From contig QFNI01000019.1 of assembly GCA_003240775.1 (NCBI GenBank), forward strand, positions 1 to 64,000: a stretch of DNA of 64,000 nt. Reading direction: 5' to 3'. This document shows positions 27,020 through 35,048 of this stretch, piece after piece. Position 1 is the first letter of the stretch, and every line of letters starts with the position of its first letter. This stretch comes from Mesorhizobium amorphae. GTDB lineage: Bacteria; Pseudomonadota; Alphaproteobacteria; Rhizobiales; Rhizobiaceae. The notes under the pieces were generated by a model. It had not been told where the DNA came from and made no database searches. It saw nothing but the letters and a program-made list of their open reading frames with translations. The translations under genes were made by a program, and so were the position numbers.

Positions 27020-28525
27020 ATGTCCTCCCCCGATGTCGTGATCATCGGCTCCGGCATCGGCGGAGCCACGATGGCAGCCGGCCTGGCAGAAACGGGCGCG
27101 GAGATCCTGATCCTGGAAGCCGGCGAGCGGCTGCCCGACATCCCGGAGAACCGCGACCCCCGCGCCATCTTCCAACGCGGCCATTTCCGGCCGAAGGAGT
27201 TCTGGCACGAGGCGGGCGGCGGGCCGTTCAACCCCGGCAACTATTACAATGTCGGCGGCAATTCGAAATTTTACGGCGCAGTGCTCGCCCGCTACCGGCG
27301 CGAGGACTTCGAGGAGCTGCCGCACCAGGAAGGCGTGTCGCCGGCCTGGCCTTTTCGGTACGAGGAGTTGGAGCCCTGGTATTCGGAGGCGGAGCAGATC
27401 TTCGCCGTGCGCGGAAGCGCGGGCGAGGACCCGACCGAGCCGCACCACTCGCAGCCCTACCCTTTCGCACCCGTGCCCGACGAGCCGCCCATCGCCCAGG
27501 TGCGCGCCCGCATGAAGGCCTTGGGTGTCCACCCTTTTTCCTTGCCGCTCGGCGTGGACATCGAGCGGTGGCTCAATAAGGGCAAGACGCCCTGGGACGC
27601 GCATCCGAATGCCGACGACGGCAAGATGGATGCGGAAACAGCCTCGCTCGCGCGCGCGCTCAAGCACGCGAATGTCCGGCTCCAGACGGGATCGCGCGTG
27701 ACGCGCCTGGAAGCGGCACCCGACGGCTCGTGCATCGAACGGGTGCATTACACGCGAAACGGCGAGACGCACACGATTTGCCCGCGGCTCGTGGTGCTGT
27801 CGGCGGGCGCGGTGCAATCGGCGGTGCTGCTTCTGCGCTCGGCTGATGCGAAGAACGCGTCCGGGCTAGCCAACCGCTCCGACCAGGTCGGCCGCAACTT
27901 CATGAACCACAACCTGAGTGCCGTGATCGGCATCTCGCCGCGCTATCGCAACGACTCCGTTTATCAGAAGACCTTCGGCTTCAACGATTTCTACCTGTCG
28001 GACGGCGAAGGCGGCCCGCCGCTCGGCAATGTGCAGCTGCTCGGCCGCGTGTCCGGCGCCATTCTGAAATCCGACCTGCCGCGCATGCCCGAATGGCTGC
28101 TCGACCGGCTTTCGCGCCACTCGATCGACTTCCTCGCGATGAGCGAGGACGTGCCCAATCCCGAAAGCCGCGTGACCGTGGACGGCGACCGCATCGTGCT
28201 CGCCTGGGCGCGCACCAACTGGGGCGCACATCTGCGGCTCGTGGCGAAGCTCAAGCAGTTGCTCAAGCGCGCGGGCTTCCCGCTGGTGGTGAACCAGGCC
28301 TTCGACAAGCGCACGCCCTCGCACCAGTGCGGCACAGTGAAGATGGGAACCGATGGAGCGAGCGCGCCGCTCGACGTGTTCTGCCGGGCGTTCGACCATC
28401 CCAACCTCTTCGTGGTGGATGCAGGCTTCCTGCCGACTTCGGCTGCAGTGAACCCATCGCTGACCATCGCAGCCCAGGCGCTGCGGGTGGCCGAGCATGT
28501 GGCCAAGGGAGAGCTTGCGCGATGA
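27020..28525 (+). CDS. GMC-family flavoprotein oxidoreductase, sugar/glycoside-oxidising type
   Basis: A 501-aa FAD enzyme. The N-terminal dinucleotide motif is GSGIGGATMA and the conserved NVGGNSKF region precedes the substrate domain. Catalytic His435 (HQCGTVKMG) and Asn478 (AVNPSLT) form the His-Asn pair of cholesterol oxidase and pyranose oxidase relatives. The C-terminal pattern resembles bacterial GMC enzymes that oxidise C3 of sugars or glycosides; that specificity is inferred. There is no signal peptide, so it is cytoplasmic. It starts six bases after the ATPase gene and overlaps the SDR gene. Confidence 0.85.
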   Translation: MSSPDVVIIGSGIGGATMAAGLAETGAEILILEAGERLPDIPENRDPRAIFQRGHFRPKEFWHEAGGGPFNPGNYYNVGGNSKFYGAVLARYRREDFEELPHQEGVSPAWPFRYEELEPWYSEAEQIFAVRGSAGEDPTEPHHSQPYPFAPVPDEPPIAQVRARMKALGVHPFSLPLGVDIERWLNKGKTPWDAHPNADDGKMDAETASLARALKHANVRLQTGSRVTRLEAAPDGSCIERVHYTRNGETHTICPRLVVLSAGAVQSAVLLLRSADAKNASGLANRSDQVGRNFMNHNLSAVIGISPRYRNDSVYQKTFGFNDFYLSDGEGGPPLGNVQLLGRVSGAILKSDLPRMPEWLLDRLSRHSIDFLAMSEDVPNPESRVTVDGDRIVLAWARTNWGAHLRLVAKLKQLLKRAGFPLVVNQAFDKRTPSHQCGTVKMGTDGASAPLDVFCRAFDHPNLFVVDAGFLPTSAAVNPSLTIAAQALRVAEHVAKGELAR

Positions 28526-29253
28526 CGCTCGCCCTCGTCACCGGCGGCAATTCCGGCATCGGCCTTTCCTGTGCCGCGCATCTGGCGGCAGCCGGGTTCG
28601 ACATCCTGGTGGCCGACCTCGCATCGGCGCCTTCGCCAGCGCTCAAGGCGGCTGTCCCGACAGCTCTCACCTACCACCAGACCGACATCGGCGATCTCGC
28701 ATCCCATGCCGGCCTTGTCGCGGCGGCCCCCTCGCCCATCGCCTGCCTCGTCAACAATGCCGGCATCGGCGCGCCCGTTCGTGGCGATCTCCTCGATCTG
28801 CGCCCGGAGAATTTCGACCGCGTGATCGACGTCAACCTTCGCGGCACGGTGTTCCTGTCCCAGGCGGTGGCGCGCGCGATGGTGGGCGCAAGCGGGCCGC
28901 GTTCGATCATCACGATCACCTCCGTCAGCGCCGAGCTCGCCTCGCCCGAACGCGCCGACTATTGCGTGTCGAAAGCCGCCCTTTCCATGTGGGTGAAGAA
29001 CCTGGCCCTTCGCTTAGCGCCCGAGACCATCGGCGTGTTCGAGCTGCGCCCCGGCATCATCCGCACCGGCATGACGGCGGGTGTGTCCGAGAAATACGAC
29101 CGCCTGATCGAGGGCGGGCTGGTGCCCGCCGGCCGCTGGGGCGAGCCCGACGACATCGGCCGCATCGCGGCATCGCTCGCCACCGGGCAGTTCGGCTTTG
29201 CCACGGGCTCCGTGATCCACGCCGATGGCGGGCTCTCGGTCGGCAGACTCTGA
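28522..29253 (+). CDS. Short-chain dehydrogenase/reductase (SDR)
   Basis: A 243-aa classical SDR: TGGNSGIG cofactor loop (residues 7-14), NNAG (78-81), and catalytic Ser136 or Ser134, Tyr147 and Lys151 (YCVSK). Oxidises or reduces a secondary alcohol/ketone with NAD(P). Annotation tools usually call such proteins 3-oxoacyl-ACP reductase, but the context is catabolic: it overlaps one GMC gene and precedes another by 13 bases. It may act on a ketone produced by the GMC enzymes or on the hydroxyacyl-CoA from the hydratase. Confidence 0.87.
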   Translation: MTLALVTGGNSGIGLSCAAHLAAAGFDILVADLASAPSPALKAAVPTALTYHQTDIGDLASHAGLVAAAPSPIACLVNNAGIGAPVRGDLLDLRPENFDRVIDVNLRGTVFLSQAVARAMVGASGPRSIITITSVSAELASPERADYCVSKAALSMWVKNLALRLAPETIGVFELRPGIIRTGMTAGVSEKYDRLIEGGLVPAGRWGEPDDIGRIAASLATGQFGFATGSVIHADGGLSVGRL

Positions 29254-29266
29254 GAAGAAGACGATC

Positions 29267-30922
29267 ATGGCACGACAGGCCTTCGACTACATCATTACGG
29301 GCGCCGGCCCCGCCGGCTGCGTGCTCGCCCACCGCTTGTCGGAAGACCCGAGCGTTTCCGTGCTGCTTCTGGAAGCGGGCGGGTCCGACAGGCATCCGCT
29401 CTTCCACATGCCCGCAGGCTTCGCCACGATGACCAAGGGCGTGGCGAGTTGGGGCTGGGAGACGGTGCCCCAGAAGCACATGAAGAACCGGGTGTTGCGC
29501 TACACCCAGGCCAAGGTGGTGGGCGGCGGCTCCTCCATCAACGCCCAGCTCTACACGCGCGGCAATGCGGCGGACTACGATCTCTGGGCATCCGAAGACG
29601 GCTGCACCGGTTGGAGCTACCGGGACGTGCTGCCCTATTTCAAGCGCGCCGAGGACAACCAGCGCTTCGCTGATGACTACCACGCCTATGGCGGGCCGCT
29701 CGGCGTTTCCATGCCGGTTTCCGCCCTCCCCATCTGCGACGCCTATATCCGCGCCGGCCAGGAACTCGGCATTCCCTACAACCACGATTTCAACGGCGCG
29801 AAGCAGGGGGGCGTTGGCTTCTACCAGCTCACCCAGCGTGACCGCCGCCGCTCCTCGGCTGCGATGGCCTACATCAAACCGATCCAGGACCGGAAGAACC
29901 TTTCCGTGCGGCTGGGTGCTCCCGTGCGGACTGTCGATCTCGAAGGCCGCCGCGCGGTGGGCGTGACGCTGATGAGTGGCGAAACCATCCGCGCGGGCCG
30001 CGAGGTGATCGTCTCATCGGGCGCCATCGGCTCGCCCAAGCTGCTCTTGCAATCGGGCATCGGCCCGGCGGATCACTTGAAGAGCGTCGGCGTGTCTGTG
30101 CGCCACGACCTGCCCGGCGTGGGCGAGAACATGCAGGATCACCTCGACCTCTTCGTGATCTGCGAATGCACGGGCGACCACACCTATGACGGCGTGACCA
30201 AGCTCCACCGCACGCTGTGGGCGGGGCTGCAATATGTGCTCTTCCGCTCCGGCCCCGTCGCCTCCTCGCTCTTCGAGACCGGCGGTTTCTGGTATGCCGA
30301 CCCGGACGCGCGCTCGCCCGACATCCAGTTTCACCTGGGCCTGGGCTCGGGCATCGAGGCGGGTGTGGAGCGGCTCAAGAATGCGGGCGTGACGCTCAAT
30401 TCCGCCTATCTCCACCCCCGCTCGCGCGGCACGGTGCGCCTTGCATCGTCGGACCCCGCAGCAGCGCCGCTGATCGACCCCAATTACTGGTCCGACCCGC
30501 ACGACCGCGCGATGTCGCTCGAAGGCCTGCGGCTCGCGCGCGAGATCATGAGCCAGCCGGCGCTCGCGCCCTACGTTCTGGCCGAGCGCCTTCCGGGACC
30601 GAAGGTGAACACGGAAGAAGAGCTCTTCGAATATGGCTGCCGCAACGCCAAGACCGATCACCACCCCGTAGGCACCTGCCGGATGGGCTCGGACGTGGGC
30701 TCGGTGGTCGATCTCGAACTGCGGGTGCGCGGGCTCGAGAACCTGCGCGTCTGCGATTCCTCGGTGCTGCCCCGCGTGCCTTCCTGCAACACGAACGCGC
30801 CGACCATCATGGCGGGCGAAAAAGGCGCCGACATCATCCGCGGCCTGCCCCCGCTACCGGCCGCGGTGTTCACCTATGAGCGCAACGACCAGCGCCCGAG
30901 GGCACGCGCGGATGTGCGGTAG
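29267..30922 (+). CDS. GMC-family oxidoreductase, choline/alcohol dehydrogenase type
   Basis: A 551-aa flavoprotein of the other GMC branch (choline and polyethylene-glycol dehydrogenase-like). It begins FDYIITGAGPAGCVLAHRL with a bound-FAD motif, has VVGGGSSIN, and carries HHPVGTC with the likely base His466 plus a C-terminal NTNAPTIM. It should oxidise a primary alcohol to an aldehyde, a natural donor for the aldehyde dehydrogenase at 21088. It is clearly different from the GMC enzyme at 27020, so the operon contains two distinct flavin alcohol oxidations. Confidence 0.9.
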   Translation: MARQAFDYIITGAGPAGCVLAHRLSEDPSVSVLLLEAGGSDRHPLFHMPAGFATMTKGVASWGWETVPQKHMKNRVLRYTQAKVVGGGSSINAQLYTRGNAADYDLWASEDGCTGWSYRDVLPYFKRAEDNQRFADDYHAYGGPLGVSMPVSALPICDAYIRAGQELGIPYNHDFNGAKQGGVGFYQLTQRDRRRSSAAMAYIKPIQDRKNLSVRLGAPVRTVDLEGRRAVGVTLMSGETIRAGREVIVSSGAIGSPKLLLQSGIGPADHLKSVGVSVRHDLPGVGENMQDHLDLFVICECTGDHTYDGVTKLHRTLWAGLQYVLFRSGPVASSLFETGGFWYADPDARSPDIQFHLGLGSGIEAGVERLKNAGVTLNSAYLHPRSRGTVRLASSDPAAAPLIDPNYWSDPHDRAMSLEGLRLAREIMSQPALAPYVLAERLPGPKVNTEEELFEYGCRNAKTDHHPVGTCRMGSDVGSVVDLELRVRGLENLRVCDSSVLPRVPSCNTNAPTIMAGEKGADIIRGLPPLPAAVFTYERNDQRPRARADVR

Positions 30923-30960
30923 GACGCTCCCGCGCTGATCGAATTCGAGGAAGAGTTTCC

Positions 30961-31269
30961 ATGATCCGCCACTGCGTCTTCATCCGCTTCCGCTCCGACG
31001 TGTCGCGCGCAGAGCGCGACAACGTGCTTGCGGGGATCGCCGCACTCCAGTCCACCATCACCGGCATCGAGGCCATCCATCTCGGGCAGAACGCCAGCCC
31101 CGAGGGCATGGATCGCGGCTTTTCCGAAGGCTTCACCGTGGATTTCTCGGATGAGGCCGCGCGCGACGGCTATCTCACCGATGCTGGGCATGCGGCGGCA
31201 GGCAAGCGCATCGTGGATGCGGCCGAGGGCGGGATCGACGGCATCCTGGTGTTCGACCTCGCTATCTAA
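30961..31269 (+). CDS. Dabb (stress-responsive A/B barrel) family protein
   Basis: A 102-aa dimeric alpha-beta barrel domain. It starts MIRHCVFIRFRSDVS and has the family pattern of His near the N-terminus, a GIEAIHLG turn and GFTVDFSDEAARDGYL. Dabb proteins include small cyclases, lyases and unknown proteins of sugar and aromatic operons. A GAGGAAGAG site precedes the ATG. It is the last gene of the lacI-led run; its stop overlaps that of the converging TetR gene. An enzymatic role on an unstable keto intermediate is possible but unproven. Confidence 0.85.
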   Translation: MIRHCVFIRFRSDVSRAERDNVLAGIAALQSTITGIEAIHLGQNASPEGMDRGFSEGFTVDFSDEAARDGYLTDAGHAAAGKRIVDAAEGGIDGILVFDLAI

Positions 31270-31886
31270 GAGGCGAGTCCGTTCCGCGCGGCCAGGCCGT
31301 CGCAGAACGCTTCGACGATGAAGGTGATCTCCGCCTCCACCGCCTCATCGGCCACGGCCATGAAGCGGCGCTGCTCGGCCAGGCTGACGATGCCATGCAC
31401 GGCAGAGAAAAGCCCGCGCGCATGATGTTCGAGGATCGTCTCCTCGGCACCCGGCAGCAAGGGACGCAGCGCGCCGGCGATCAGCCGGAGTAGGCGCAGA
31501 TGCTCGTCCATCGGCGCCTGCGCGCCGTTGCCCTGCCGGAAGCCCAGTTCGAAGATGGCCGACCAGAGCAGCGGGTTCGCGCGCACGAAGCCCGCATAGG
31601 TCGTGCCCAAGGCAACGAGCGCGGTCTTCGGATTGCGGTCGGGCAGGCTCGCGAAGCGCTCGGCCACGGCCTCTTCCAGCCGGCGCAGGGTCCGCGCGTT
31701 GATGAGGGCGGCCAGCGCGTCGAGATCGGCGAAGTGGGTGTAGATGGCGCCCAGCGCACAGCCCGCGCGCGCGGCGAGTTCGCGCGCCTTGAGCGCACCG
31801 AGCCCTTGCGCCGCGACCAGCCCCTCGCCTTCCGCGATCAGCACCTGCCGCAAGGCTTCGCGGCGCGCTTCAATCTTTGCCGACAT
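31266..31886 (-). CDS. TetR-family regulator of the adjacent phospholipid cassette
   Basis: A 206-aa repressor. The N-terminal HTH is ARELAARAGCALGAIYTHFADLD (two parts, about residues 28-50), followed by a helical ligand domain of the TetR_C type. The start follows GGGAGCC. It is divergent from the CDP-alcohol phosphotransferase operon, with two 13-base inverted repeats in the gap, so it very probably controls itself and that operon. The inducer is unknown, possibly a lipid or membrane signal. Confidence 0.87.
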   Translation of the reverse strand: MSAKIEARREALRQVLIAEGEGLVAAQGLGALKARELAARAGCALGAIYTHFADLDALAALINARTLRRLEEAVAERFASLPDRNPKTALVALGTTYAGFVRANPLLWSAIFELGFRQGNGAQAPMDEHLRLLRLIAGALRPLLPGAEETILEHHARGLFSAVHGIVSLAEQRRFMAVADEAVEAEITFIVEAFCDGLAARNGLAS

Positions 31887-31904
31887 AACAGGCTCCCTAC
31901 AAAA

Positions 31905-31940
31905 TGAACGTCGTTCAAAATACTTCTTGAACAACGTTCA
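31905..31940. promoter_or_regulatory. Twin TetR-type operators
   Basis: Two inverted repeats, TGAACGTCGTTCA (31905-31917) and TGAACAACGTTCA (31928-31940), have centres 23 bases apart, about two helical turns, suiting two dimers on one face of the DNA. They lie between the divergent tetR and phospholipid genes. Confidence 0.75.
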
Positions 31941-31996
31941 TTCATGATGTAGCCATTGCGTCAGGGAATGTCCACAAGGGGACAGGAGGAACGCGA

Positions 31997-32596
31997 ATGG
32001 CGACGCTTTACGATCTCAAGCCAGCTTTCCAGAGACTGCTGCGACCGGGCGTCGCCAGGCTCGCCCGCGCCGGCGTCACCGCAAACCAGGTCACGCTCTT
32101 TGCCGCCGCAATCTCGGTCGGCCTGGGCGCAATCCTGTGCGCCATGCCCGACCGTCGCGGCCTCTTCCTTCTCCTGCCCCTGCTTCTCTTCATCCGCATG
32201 GCGCTCAATGCCGTCGACGGAATGCTGGCGCGCGAGCATGGCCAGGCTTCCAAGCTTGGGCTTTACCTGAACGAGCTGTCCGATCTCGTTTCCGACGCGG
32301 CCCTCGCCCTGCCCTTCCTGTTCGTCGCACCATTCGCACCCTGGGGCGTGCTGCTCTTCATCGCCGTCGCCTGGCTTGCCGAGGTGGCGGGAATGCTGGG
32401 CACGGCGGCAGGCGTCGGACGCTCCTATGCGGGGCCTTTCGGCAAGAGCGACCGGGCAGCCGCGCTCGGCGCGCTCGGGCTTCTGGTCGGCCTTACCTCC
32501 ACCCTGCCCGGTTGGCTCGCGATCGTCTTTCCCGTTCTGACGGCGCTTGCGCTTCTCACCCTCGTCAACCGCATCCGTTTGGGAGCGCGCTCGTGA
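31997..32596 (+). CDS. CDP-alcohol phosphatidyltransferase family protein, variant active-site motif
   Basis: A 199-aa integral membrane enzyme of the family that joins CDP-activated lipids to alcohols. The canonical motif D-x2-DG-x2-AR-x8-G-x3-D-x3-D appears here with Asn71 and Asn92 at the first and third Asp positions; Asp74, Gly75, Arg79, Gly88 and Asp96 are kept. The protein may use metal differently or belong to a YnbA/YnjF-like subgroup. A strong AGGAGG precedes the ATG. It is the first of three coupled lipid genes behind TetR operators. Confidence 0.85.
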   Translation: MATLYDLKPAFQRLLRPGVARLARAGVTANQVTLFAAAISVGLGAILCAMPDRRGLFLLLPLLLFIRMALNAVDGMLAREHGQASKLGLYLNELSDLVSDAALALPFLFVAPFAPWGVLLFIAVAWLAEVAGMLGTAAGVGRSYAGPFGKSDRAAALGALGLLVGLTSTLPGWLAIVFPVLTALALLTLVNRIRLGARS

Positions 32597-33258
32597 ACCC
32601 CTCGAACCTCTTCAAGCGCTGCGTGCGCCGGGCGGCAGCGACGCTCTTCAACGGCTTCGCACGGGTCGTCACGGGCGTGCGCCCGATCTGGCTGGGCGCC
32701 TCGCCCTCCTCGAGCGGCCAGCGCATCTACTTCGCCAACCATGCGAGCCACGGCGACTTCATCCTGCTTTCGGCCTGCCTGCCGCCCGAAGAGCGCGAGC
32801 GCACCCGCGCGGTGGCAGCCGCCGACTACTGGGGCAAATCCTGGCTGCGCCGCCTGATCGCCGAAGACATGCTGCGGTCCGTGCTCGTCGAGCGCAACAT
32901 GGCCGAGCGCACGGGCGACCCGCTGGCCGGCATGGTTTCGGTGTTGGATGCCGGGCACTCGCTGATCCTGTTTCCCGAGGGCACGCGCAACACGGCCCCC
33001 GAGCGAGGCCTCCTGCCTTTTCGCTCGGGCCTCTACAACCTCGCGATGCGCCGGCCCGACGTGGAACTCGTGCCCTGCTTCATCGAGAACATGAGCCGCG
33101 TGCTGCCCAAGGGCGAGTTCCTGCCCGTGCCGCTGCTCTGCCGCGTGGTGTTCGGCACCCCGCTTCGGCCCGAGGCGGGCGAGGAACGCCGTGCCTTTCT
33201 CGACCGCGCGCAAGGCGCGCTCGCAGCCCTCGACCCCCGCAAGGAGATCGCCGCATGA
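32593..33258 (+). CDS. 1-acyl-sn-glycerol-3-phosphate acyltransferase-like protein (PlsC family)
   Basis: A 221-aa membrane-associated acyltransferase making phosphatidic acid or a related lipid. The catalytic H-x4-D motif is NHASHGD (residues 49-55), and FPEGTR (127-132) binds the phosphate. An N-terminal basic/hydrophobic helix anchors it. The GTG start overlaps the upstream stop (GTGA) and its own stop overlaps the next ATG, so translation is coupled. A dedicated copy next to CDP-DAG synthase suggests a specialised lipid branch rather than housekeeping PlsC. Confidence 0.87.
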   Translation: MNPSNLFKRCVRRAAATLFNGFARVVTGVRPIWLGASPSSSGQRIYFANHASHGDFILLSACLPPEERERTRAVAAADYWGKSWLRRLIAEDMLRSVLVERNMAERTGDPLAGMVSVLDAGHSLILFPEGTRNTAPERGLLPFRSGLYNLAMRRPDVELVPCFIENMSRVLPKGEFLPVPLLCRVVFGTPLRPEAGEERRAFLDRAQGALAALDPRKEIAA

Positions 33259-34184
33259 ACACCGAGACCATCCTTCTTTTTGCCGGTCTGCTCGGCGTGC
33301 TGACGCTGGCGAGCACGGTCTCCGGCATCCTGTCCGCCCGCGCCGGCACCCCGAGCCCGGTGCTGCAGAACCTGTCCGAGCGCATCAAGGCGTGGTGGGC
33401 GATGGCAGCACTCCTGGCGCTCGCCGTGGCGCTCGGCCCAAAGGGGGTGATCGTGCTCTTCGCGCTCGTCTCGTTTGCGGCGATGCGCGAGTTCATGACC
33501 CTGTCCAACACCCGCCGCGCCGACCACTGGGTGTTGCTCGCCATGTTCGGCGTGGTGCTGCCCGTGCAGTACTGGCTGGTCTGGACGAACTGGTACGGCC
33601 TCTTCGCCGTCTTCGTGCCCGTCTGGTGCTTCCTGTTCATGCCAGCTCTCACCGTTTTGCGCGGCGACACGGAGAATTTCCTGTTCCGCGTGTCCGAGCA
33701 GCAGTGGGGCGTGATGGCGACGGTCTACTGCCTGAGCCATGTGGCAGCACTCGCGACCCTGCCGATTCCCGGCTTCGAGGGCAGGCAGGTGCTGCTTGTC
33801 GCTTTCCTGCTCGTCGTGGTGCAGGGCAGCGACGTTCTCCAGTATATCGCAGGCAAGCTCTTCGGCCGTACCAAGATGGCGCCGGCGGTCTCGCCCTCCA
33901 AGACCTGGGAAGGCCTCGTCGGCGGCTTGGGCGGTGCGACCCTGCTGGGTGCCGGGCTATGGTGGCTGACCCCGTTCTCGCCCTGGCAGGCGGCGCTCGT
34001 CGCGCTTGCGGCCTGCCTGATGGGCACGATCGGCGGGCTCGTCGCATCCGCCATCAAGCGCGATCGCGGCGTCAAGGATTGGGGCAGCCTGATCGAAGGC
34101 CATGGCGGCATGATGGACCGCGTGGACAGCCTCGTCTTCGCCGCTCCCGTCTTCTTCCACCTCGTCCGCTACAACTGGGTGTGA
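33255..34184 (+). CDS. Phosphatidate cytidylyltransferase (CDP-diacylglycerol synthase) family protein
   Basis: A 309-aa multi-spanning membrane enzyme producing CDP-DAG from phosphatidate and CTP. The full CdsA signature runs from Ser265 to Arg289 (SAIKRDRGVKDWG, then GHGGMMDR). At least six hydrophobic helices precede it. The gene order CDP-alcohol phosphotransferase, acyltransferase, CDP-DAG synthase encodes a complete path from lysophosphatidate to a finished phospholipid. It resembles the E. coli ynb arrangement (my recollection, unchecked). It converges with the L,D-transpeptidase gene. Confidence 0.92.
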   Translation: MNTETILLFAGLLGVLTLASTVSGILSARAGTPSPVLQNLSERIKAWWAMAALLALAVALGPKGVIVLFALVSFAAMREFMTLSNTRRADHWVLLAMFGVVLPVQYWLVWTNWYGLFAVFVPVWCFLFMPALTVLRGDTENFLFRVSEQQWGVMATVYCLSHVAALATLPIPGFEGRQVLLVAFLLVVVQGSDVLQYIAGKLFGRTKMAPAVSPSKTWEGLVGGLGGATLLGAGLWWLTPFSPWQAALVALAACLMGTIGGLVASAIKRDRGVKDWGSLIEGHGGMMDRVDSLVFAAPVFFHLVRYNWV

Positions 34185-34185
34185 C

Positions 34186-34641
34186 CTATTCGGTGATAAC
34201 GATCGAAGTGTTGGCGAGGCCCACCGTCTCCACCAGCGTGAAGAAATCCTCGGCATTGTCGGGATGGAGCCGGATGCATCCATGCGACGCAGGGCGGCCG
34301 AGTTTGCGCAGGGCGTCCGTCGCATGGATCGCATACCCCTCGTGGAAGAACACGGAGTGCGGCATGGGCGCGTTGTCGTATTTGCGCGAATGCCACATCG
34401 GGTGGAGCCGGGTCGGCCGGAACGAGCCCGTGGGCGTCCGGTAGCCCTTGGCGCCCGTGGAGACCTTCCACTCAAAGGCGGGGCGGCCATCCACGCTCAC
34501 CACCATGCGCTGACGGGCTAGGCTCACTTCGGCCACCATCGCGCCCGCCGCATGAGCCTGATCCGACCAGCACACGATGGCCACCGCCACGCTGCCGATC
34601 ACCGCCATGTCCATCAGCACGTTCGCCATTTCCTTCAGCAT
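34186..34641 (-). CDS. L,D-transpeptidase (YkuD domain)
   Basis: A 151-aa exported enzyme that cross-links peptidoglycan or attaches protein to it. The N-terminal hydrophobic segment (about residues 10-26) ends in AHAAGA, a probable signal peptidase site. The active-site pattern is complete: His106 (IHATD) and SHGCIRL with nucleophile Cys122. The domain is minimal, with no LysM or peptidoglycan-binding module. The stop lies two bases from that of the converging CDP-DAG synthase gene. Confidence 0.92.
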   Translation of the reverse strand: MLKEMANVLMDMAVIGSVAVAIVCWSDQAHAAGAMVAEVSLARQRMVVSVDGRPAFEWKVSTGAKGYRTPTGSFRPTRLHPMWHSRKYDNAPMPHSVFFHEGYAIHATDALRKLGRPASHGCIRLHPDNAEDFFTLVETVGLANTSIVITE

Positions 34642-34730
34642 CGTCTTCCCCTCTTTCCAGGATTTTCCTGACGTCTTGTCGGGCCGCCTTCTGAGGGGTC
34701 TGCGTTTCCTCCGGTCTTTGCGAAACTGCC

Positions 34731-34792
34731 CGCGCGTTTCGTTTCGGTTTCGGATTTCGCCTTCACGTCTCCGATTGAAACGAAAACGCGCG
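34731..34792. repeat. Long imperfect inverted repeat
   Basis: CGCGCGTTTCGTTTC (34731-34745) pairs with GAAACGAAAACGCGCG (34777-34792), giving 15 base pairs with one bulge around a 31-base loop. It sits upstream of both the L,D-transpeptidase and the 51-aa gene. Role unknown: a stable RNA hairpin or a regulator site. Confidence 0.55.
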
Positions 34793-34797
34793 TCGAT

Positions 34798-34822
34798 CGA
34801 ACGTCGCAGGCATCCGGCCGTT
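34798..34822 (+). promoter_or_regulatory. Possible weak EcfG promoter
   Basis: CGAAC-N16-CGTT differs from the EcfG consensus GGAAC-N16-CGTT by one base and lies 65 bases upstream of the small gene at 34887. One mismatch in five makes it a weak prediction. Confidence 0.3.
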
Positions 34823-34886
34823 ACGCAGCGCAGTCAGAAGGCTGATGTCGGACAACGATCCGACAACGAGGATGGGGTCCAACCAC

Positions 34887-35042
34887 ATGAAACGCACTTT
34901 CGCCGCTTCTCTGATTTCCACGCTTCTTTATGCGCAGGCGCTTCTGGCCTTCGCGGGCGTGGCATCCGTGCTGCTGAAGGATCAAGCACCCGCAAGCATC
35001 GAGCTTGCCGCCAGCGACGACGCTCCGAGCGTGCTGCGCTGA
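34887..35042 (+). CDS. Small secreted or membrane-anchored peptide, unknown function
   Basis: A 51-aa product I do not recognise. It starts with basic residues (MKRTF) and a long hydrophobic stretch to about residue 28, then an acidic, alanine-rich tail. This looks like a signal peptide or single anchor. GGGG lies 8-9 bases before the ATG; an ATG at 34872 would add five residues. It may be under EcfG control through the degenerate promoter upstream. Its stop nearly abuts the convergent response-regulator gene. Confidence 0.5.
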   Translation: MKRTFAASLISTLLYAQALLAFAGVASVLLKDQAPASIELAASDDAPSVLR

Positions 35043-35048
35043 GCGGGA

